6,155 nucleotides of DNA from NCBI GenBank assembly GCA_934444895.1, contig CAKSDA010000092.1, forward strand, positions 1 through 6,155, read 5' to 3'. The notes under the pieces are model-generated. The model saw only the letters and a list, made by a program, of their open reading frames with translations, had not been told where the DNA came from and ran no database searches. The stretch comes from an uncultured Eubacteriales bacterium (GTDB taxonomy: Bacteria; Bacillota; Clostridia; Oscillospirales; Acutalibacteraceae). Position 1 is the stretch's first letter. Each line of letters starts with the position of its first letter. The translations under genes and the position numbers were made by a program. Of this stretch, positions 4,016 through 6,155 are shown in pieces.

Positions 4016-6010
4016 ATGAAAAATAATTTGTTCAACATTAAAGTTTCGGAAAATGACGGTACACTATCGTCGATAATTCTTAAACACGATCCTTATGAAA
4101 TGAACTGGTGCAGCGGCATTGCAGGCTGGGGCGAAATAAGGTTATATGACGATTTTCCGCTTATTGCAAAAAATGGTGTGCAATATGTTACAGGAACAAA
4201 AATACTTCCATTTATTTCGCTGACCGAATGGGAAAACACTTCTTTTTCGGTTTACGGTGACGAGGATTTCAAGCTGACTGTAGAGCGCCGATTTGATGAA
4301 AACGGTTTTTTGAATGAAAGGTACACAGTAAAAAACCTGCGTGATGCCGATATGTTTTTAGAGCAGGGTGATATAGGAATAACACTGCCGTTTAATGATA
4401 TTTACACCTACGCCGATGACTGTATGGTAAAGCGCTGTAATACCCATATATGGTGTGGCGGCAGCACCTCTTACATAAGTGCAGTTAAAATGGGTGAGTC
4501 CGATTTTAATATGGGTCTTGTTTTAACCGAAGGCGCATTTGCAAGTTACAGTATGTGCAATGCGGATACCTATAGCCGCCGCGGAGTGTTTATTATGGAT
4601 TGCGAGCACACAGAGCTGCTGCCGGGTGAGGAATACTCATGGAATTTAAAACTTTTTCCGTTTAAAGACCGTGAGGAATTTAACAGGATAATAGCAGGCT
4701 TTCGCAATACTATATATATCAAGGCGGAAAAATACACTGTGTTCGGAAACGAGCCTATTAAATGCAGCATTGCATTAAGCTTTAAGCCTGAAAAAATAAA
4801 GGCCTTAATTGACGGAAAGGAAATACCGATAACCGAAGGAAGCGATGGATATTTTATAGAATATTCGCCTGATCGTTTTGGGGATATTAAGCTTACGGTA
4901 TCAGCAGATGATATTCATACTTATGCTGAATTTTACCGCAGTATCGAGCCTTATGAACTTATAAAAAAGCGGCTGTATTTTATAGCGGAAAATCAGCAAT
5001 ATAAAAGGGAGGACAGCGCACTTTACGGGGCGTACCTCGCATATGATAATTTGAAAAAATATCCTATTTTCAGTTCGGTTACAAGGGATCATAATGCCTG
5101 CCGCGAGAGGGTAGGTATGGCGCTTTTAATGTGTAGGTATCTTCAAAAAAACAATGACCCTTTTCTGAGAAATTCTCTCAACATGTTTATAGATTTTGTA
5201 AAAAGAGAGTTTTATGATACCGAAACGGGAGAGGTATTTGACGGAATAGGTAAAAACAGAAAATTTATAAGATTATACAACGCTCCTTGGCTGATTACGC
5301 TTTTTACTGAAATGTATAATCTTACGGGCGATAAAGAATACCTTGAATATTGTTTTAAAAGCATTGATTTTTATTACAGAGGCGGCGGTTATAAATTTTA
5401 TCCAAACGGGTTTTCAATGCTGCTCACCTACAATGCGTTCAAAAATGCGAGTATGACGGACAAATGCGAGACAGTATATAAGCATTTTAAAAAGCATACG
5501 GACAATATAGTAAAAAACGGATTGAGTTATCCTAAGCACGAGGTTAATTACGAGCAGACAATTGTTACTCCGGCAGTTACTATTTTATCCGAATTTGCGC
5601 TCATATCAGGTGATGATTTTTATGCGTCAGAGGCGGCTAAGCACATTAAACCGCTTGAAAGGTTTAACGGGCATCAGCCGAGCTGCCATATGAACGAAAT
5701 ACCTATAAGATATTGGGATGACTTCTGGTTCGGTGAGGGCAGACAGCAGGGCGATACCTTTCCGCACTATTGGAGCAGCCTTACCGCAAGAGCTTATTAT
5801 GATTACTATAGCGTCAGCGGTAATGCGAAATACAAAGCGGCGGCTTTGGAATGTATAAGAAACTGTTTTTGCCTTTTTAATGAAAAGGGCGAAGGCTCAT
5901 GCGCCTATATTTACCCATACAAAATAAATGGGGAAAAGGGAGAGTTTTACGATAACTGGGCTAATGACCAGGATTTTTCCTTATATTTTTATTTTTTATT
6001 TGATAATTAA
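4016..6010 (+). CDS. Predicted six-hairpin (alpha/alpha)6 carbohydrate-active enzyme with N-terminal beta-sandwich
   Basis: A 664-residue protein without signal peptide or membrane helix, so presumably cytoplasmic. Residues 1-310 are strand-rich and read like a beta-sandwich (MNWCSGIAGWGEI at 29-41, LLPGEEYSWNLKLFPF at 201-216). Residues 320-664 show paired helices typical of the six-hairpin glycosidase superfamily. Likely active-site motifs are TRDHNACRERVGMAL (356-370), LYNAPWLITLFTEMY (420-434), NYEQTIVTPA (511-520), RYWDDFWFGEGRQQGDTFPHYWS (565-587), SCAYIYPY (628-635) and YDNWANDQD (645-653). Clustered Asp, Glu, His and Trp in the C-terminal motifs suggest the substrate cleft. It is probably a glycoside hydrolase or polysaccharide lyase acting on an imported oligosaccharide; I cannot assign a CAZy family. 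Co-transcription with the oxidoreductase supports a sugar-processing role. The ATG at 4016 is fixed by CGGAGG 7 nt upstream. Frame and length look intact. Fold assignment is fairly confident, substrate unknown. Confidence 0.8.
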   Translation: MKNNLFNIKVSENDGTLSSIILKHDPYEMNWCSGIAGWGEIRLYDDFPLIAKNGVQYVTGTKILPFISLTEWENTSFSVYGDEDFKLTVERRFDENGFLNERYTVKNLRDADMFLEQGDIGITLPFNDIYTYADDCMVKRCNTHIWCGGSTSYISAVKMGESDFNMGLVLTEGAFASYSMCNADTYSRRGVFIMDCEHTELLPGEEYSWNLKLFPFKDREEFNRIIAGFRNTIYIKAEKYTVFGNEPIKCSIALSFKPEKIKALIDGKEIPITEGSDGYFIEYSPDRFGDIKLTVSADDIHTYAEFYRSIEPYELIKKRLYFIAENQQYKREDSALYGAYLAYDNLKKYPIFSSVTRDHNACRERVGMALLMCRYLQKNNDPFLRNSLNMFIDFVKREFYDTETGEVFDGIGKNRKFIRLYNAPWLITLFTEMYNLTGDKEYLEYCFKSIDFYYRGGGYKFYPNGFSMLLTYNAFKNASMTDKCETVYKHFKKHTDNIVKNGLSYPKHEVNYEQTIVTPAVTILSEFALISGDDFYASEAAKHIKPLERFNGHQPSCHMNEIPIRYWDDFWFGEGRQQGDTFPHYWSSLTARAYYDYYSVSGNAKYKAAALECIRNCFCLFNEKGEGSCAYIYPYKINGEKGEFYDNWANDQDFSLYFYFLFDN

Positions 6011-6155
6011 TTCGAAAAACAATTTATTATATATCTTAATCAACAAATACACTGAGTTAAAAAGAGCAGAGCAAAAGCTGAACTGCCCCAGATTGTGCAG
6101 ACAGTACAAAAAAGACTACCTAAAGTAGAAAATAAAATTTCAAGCAACAAACTGA
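6011..6155. other. AT-rich sequence after the sugar operon
   Basis: These 145 bases contain no convincing gene, and no GC-rich hairpin with a U tract follows the stop at 6008-6010. The operon may therefore continue beyond the window. A short CTAC (6116-6119)/GTAG (6125-6128) dyad is too weak to call. Confidence 0.5.

Noticed and set aside
5928..6128. Small plus-strand open frame of 66 codons after the operon
   Set aside because: Most of it overlaps the end of the six-hairpin gene in another frame, it lacks a ribosome binding site, and it resembles no protein I know.
6116..6128. CTAC/GTAG hairpin followed on the minus strand by TCTTTTTT as a terminator
   Set aside because: The stem is only 4 bp and half A/U, and no minus-strand gene is visible that it would end.

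Overview
The window looks like chromosomal DNA of a low-to-moderate G+C Gram-positive bacterium, most likely a Clostridia-type Firmicute. Supporting signs are strong AGGAGG-type ribosome binding sites, sigma-A-like promoters in AT-rich gaps, a small lipoprotein, a DUF3137 membrane protein and a Cys-rich Gfo/Idh/MocA oxidoreductase of the type common in clostridial sugar loci. This taxonomic guess is inference; there is no rRNA or other marker here.

The left part (1-2304) reads on the minus strand. In transcription order it holds a predicted 153-residue lipoprotein (2304-1843), a DUF3137-family protein with two membrane helices (1697-753), and the first 142 codons of a RarA/MgsA-type AAA+ ATPase (428-1), cut by the window edge. 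The DUF3137 gene and rarA each carry a related bipartite sequence 70-71 bp before the start codon, just upstream of the predicted promoter; the two copies differ in internal spacing by 10 bp. The DUF3137 frame stays open for 30 plausible codons after its stop, ending 20 bp before a terminator-like hairpin, so the gene may have been shortened recently.

A 377-bp divergent gap (2305-2681) holds a minus-strand promoter with a roughly 150-nt foldable leader for the lipoprotein. It also holds a plus-strand promoter followed by a dense operator-like cluster of repeats and palindromes.

The right part (2682-6010) is a plus-strand two-gene sugar operon: a Gfo/Idh/MocA oxidoreductase and a 664-residue cytoplasmic protein with a predicted N-terminal beta-sandwich and C-terminal (alpha/alpha)6 barrel, probably a glycoside hydrolase or polysaccharide lyase of uncertain family. 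The oxidoreductase frame breaks after codon 67 at a sequence that fits a -1 slippery site (U UUA AAA overlapping A AAA AAC, with an upstream SD-like GAGG). It is either a homopolymer mutation or sequencing error, or a programmed frameshift. The pair likely acts on an oligosaccharide taken up into the cell, controlled by a repressor at the operator-like site. I see no CRISPR array, tRNA, rRNA, transposase, phage gene or known defence system.
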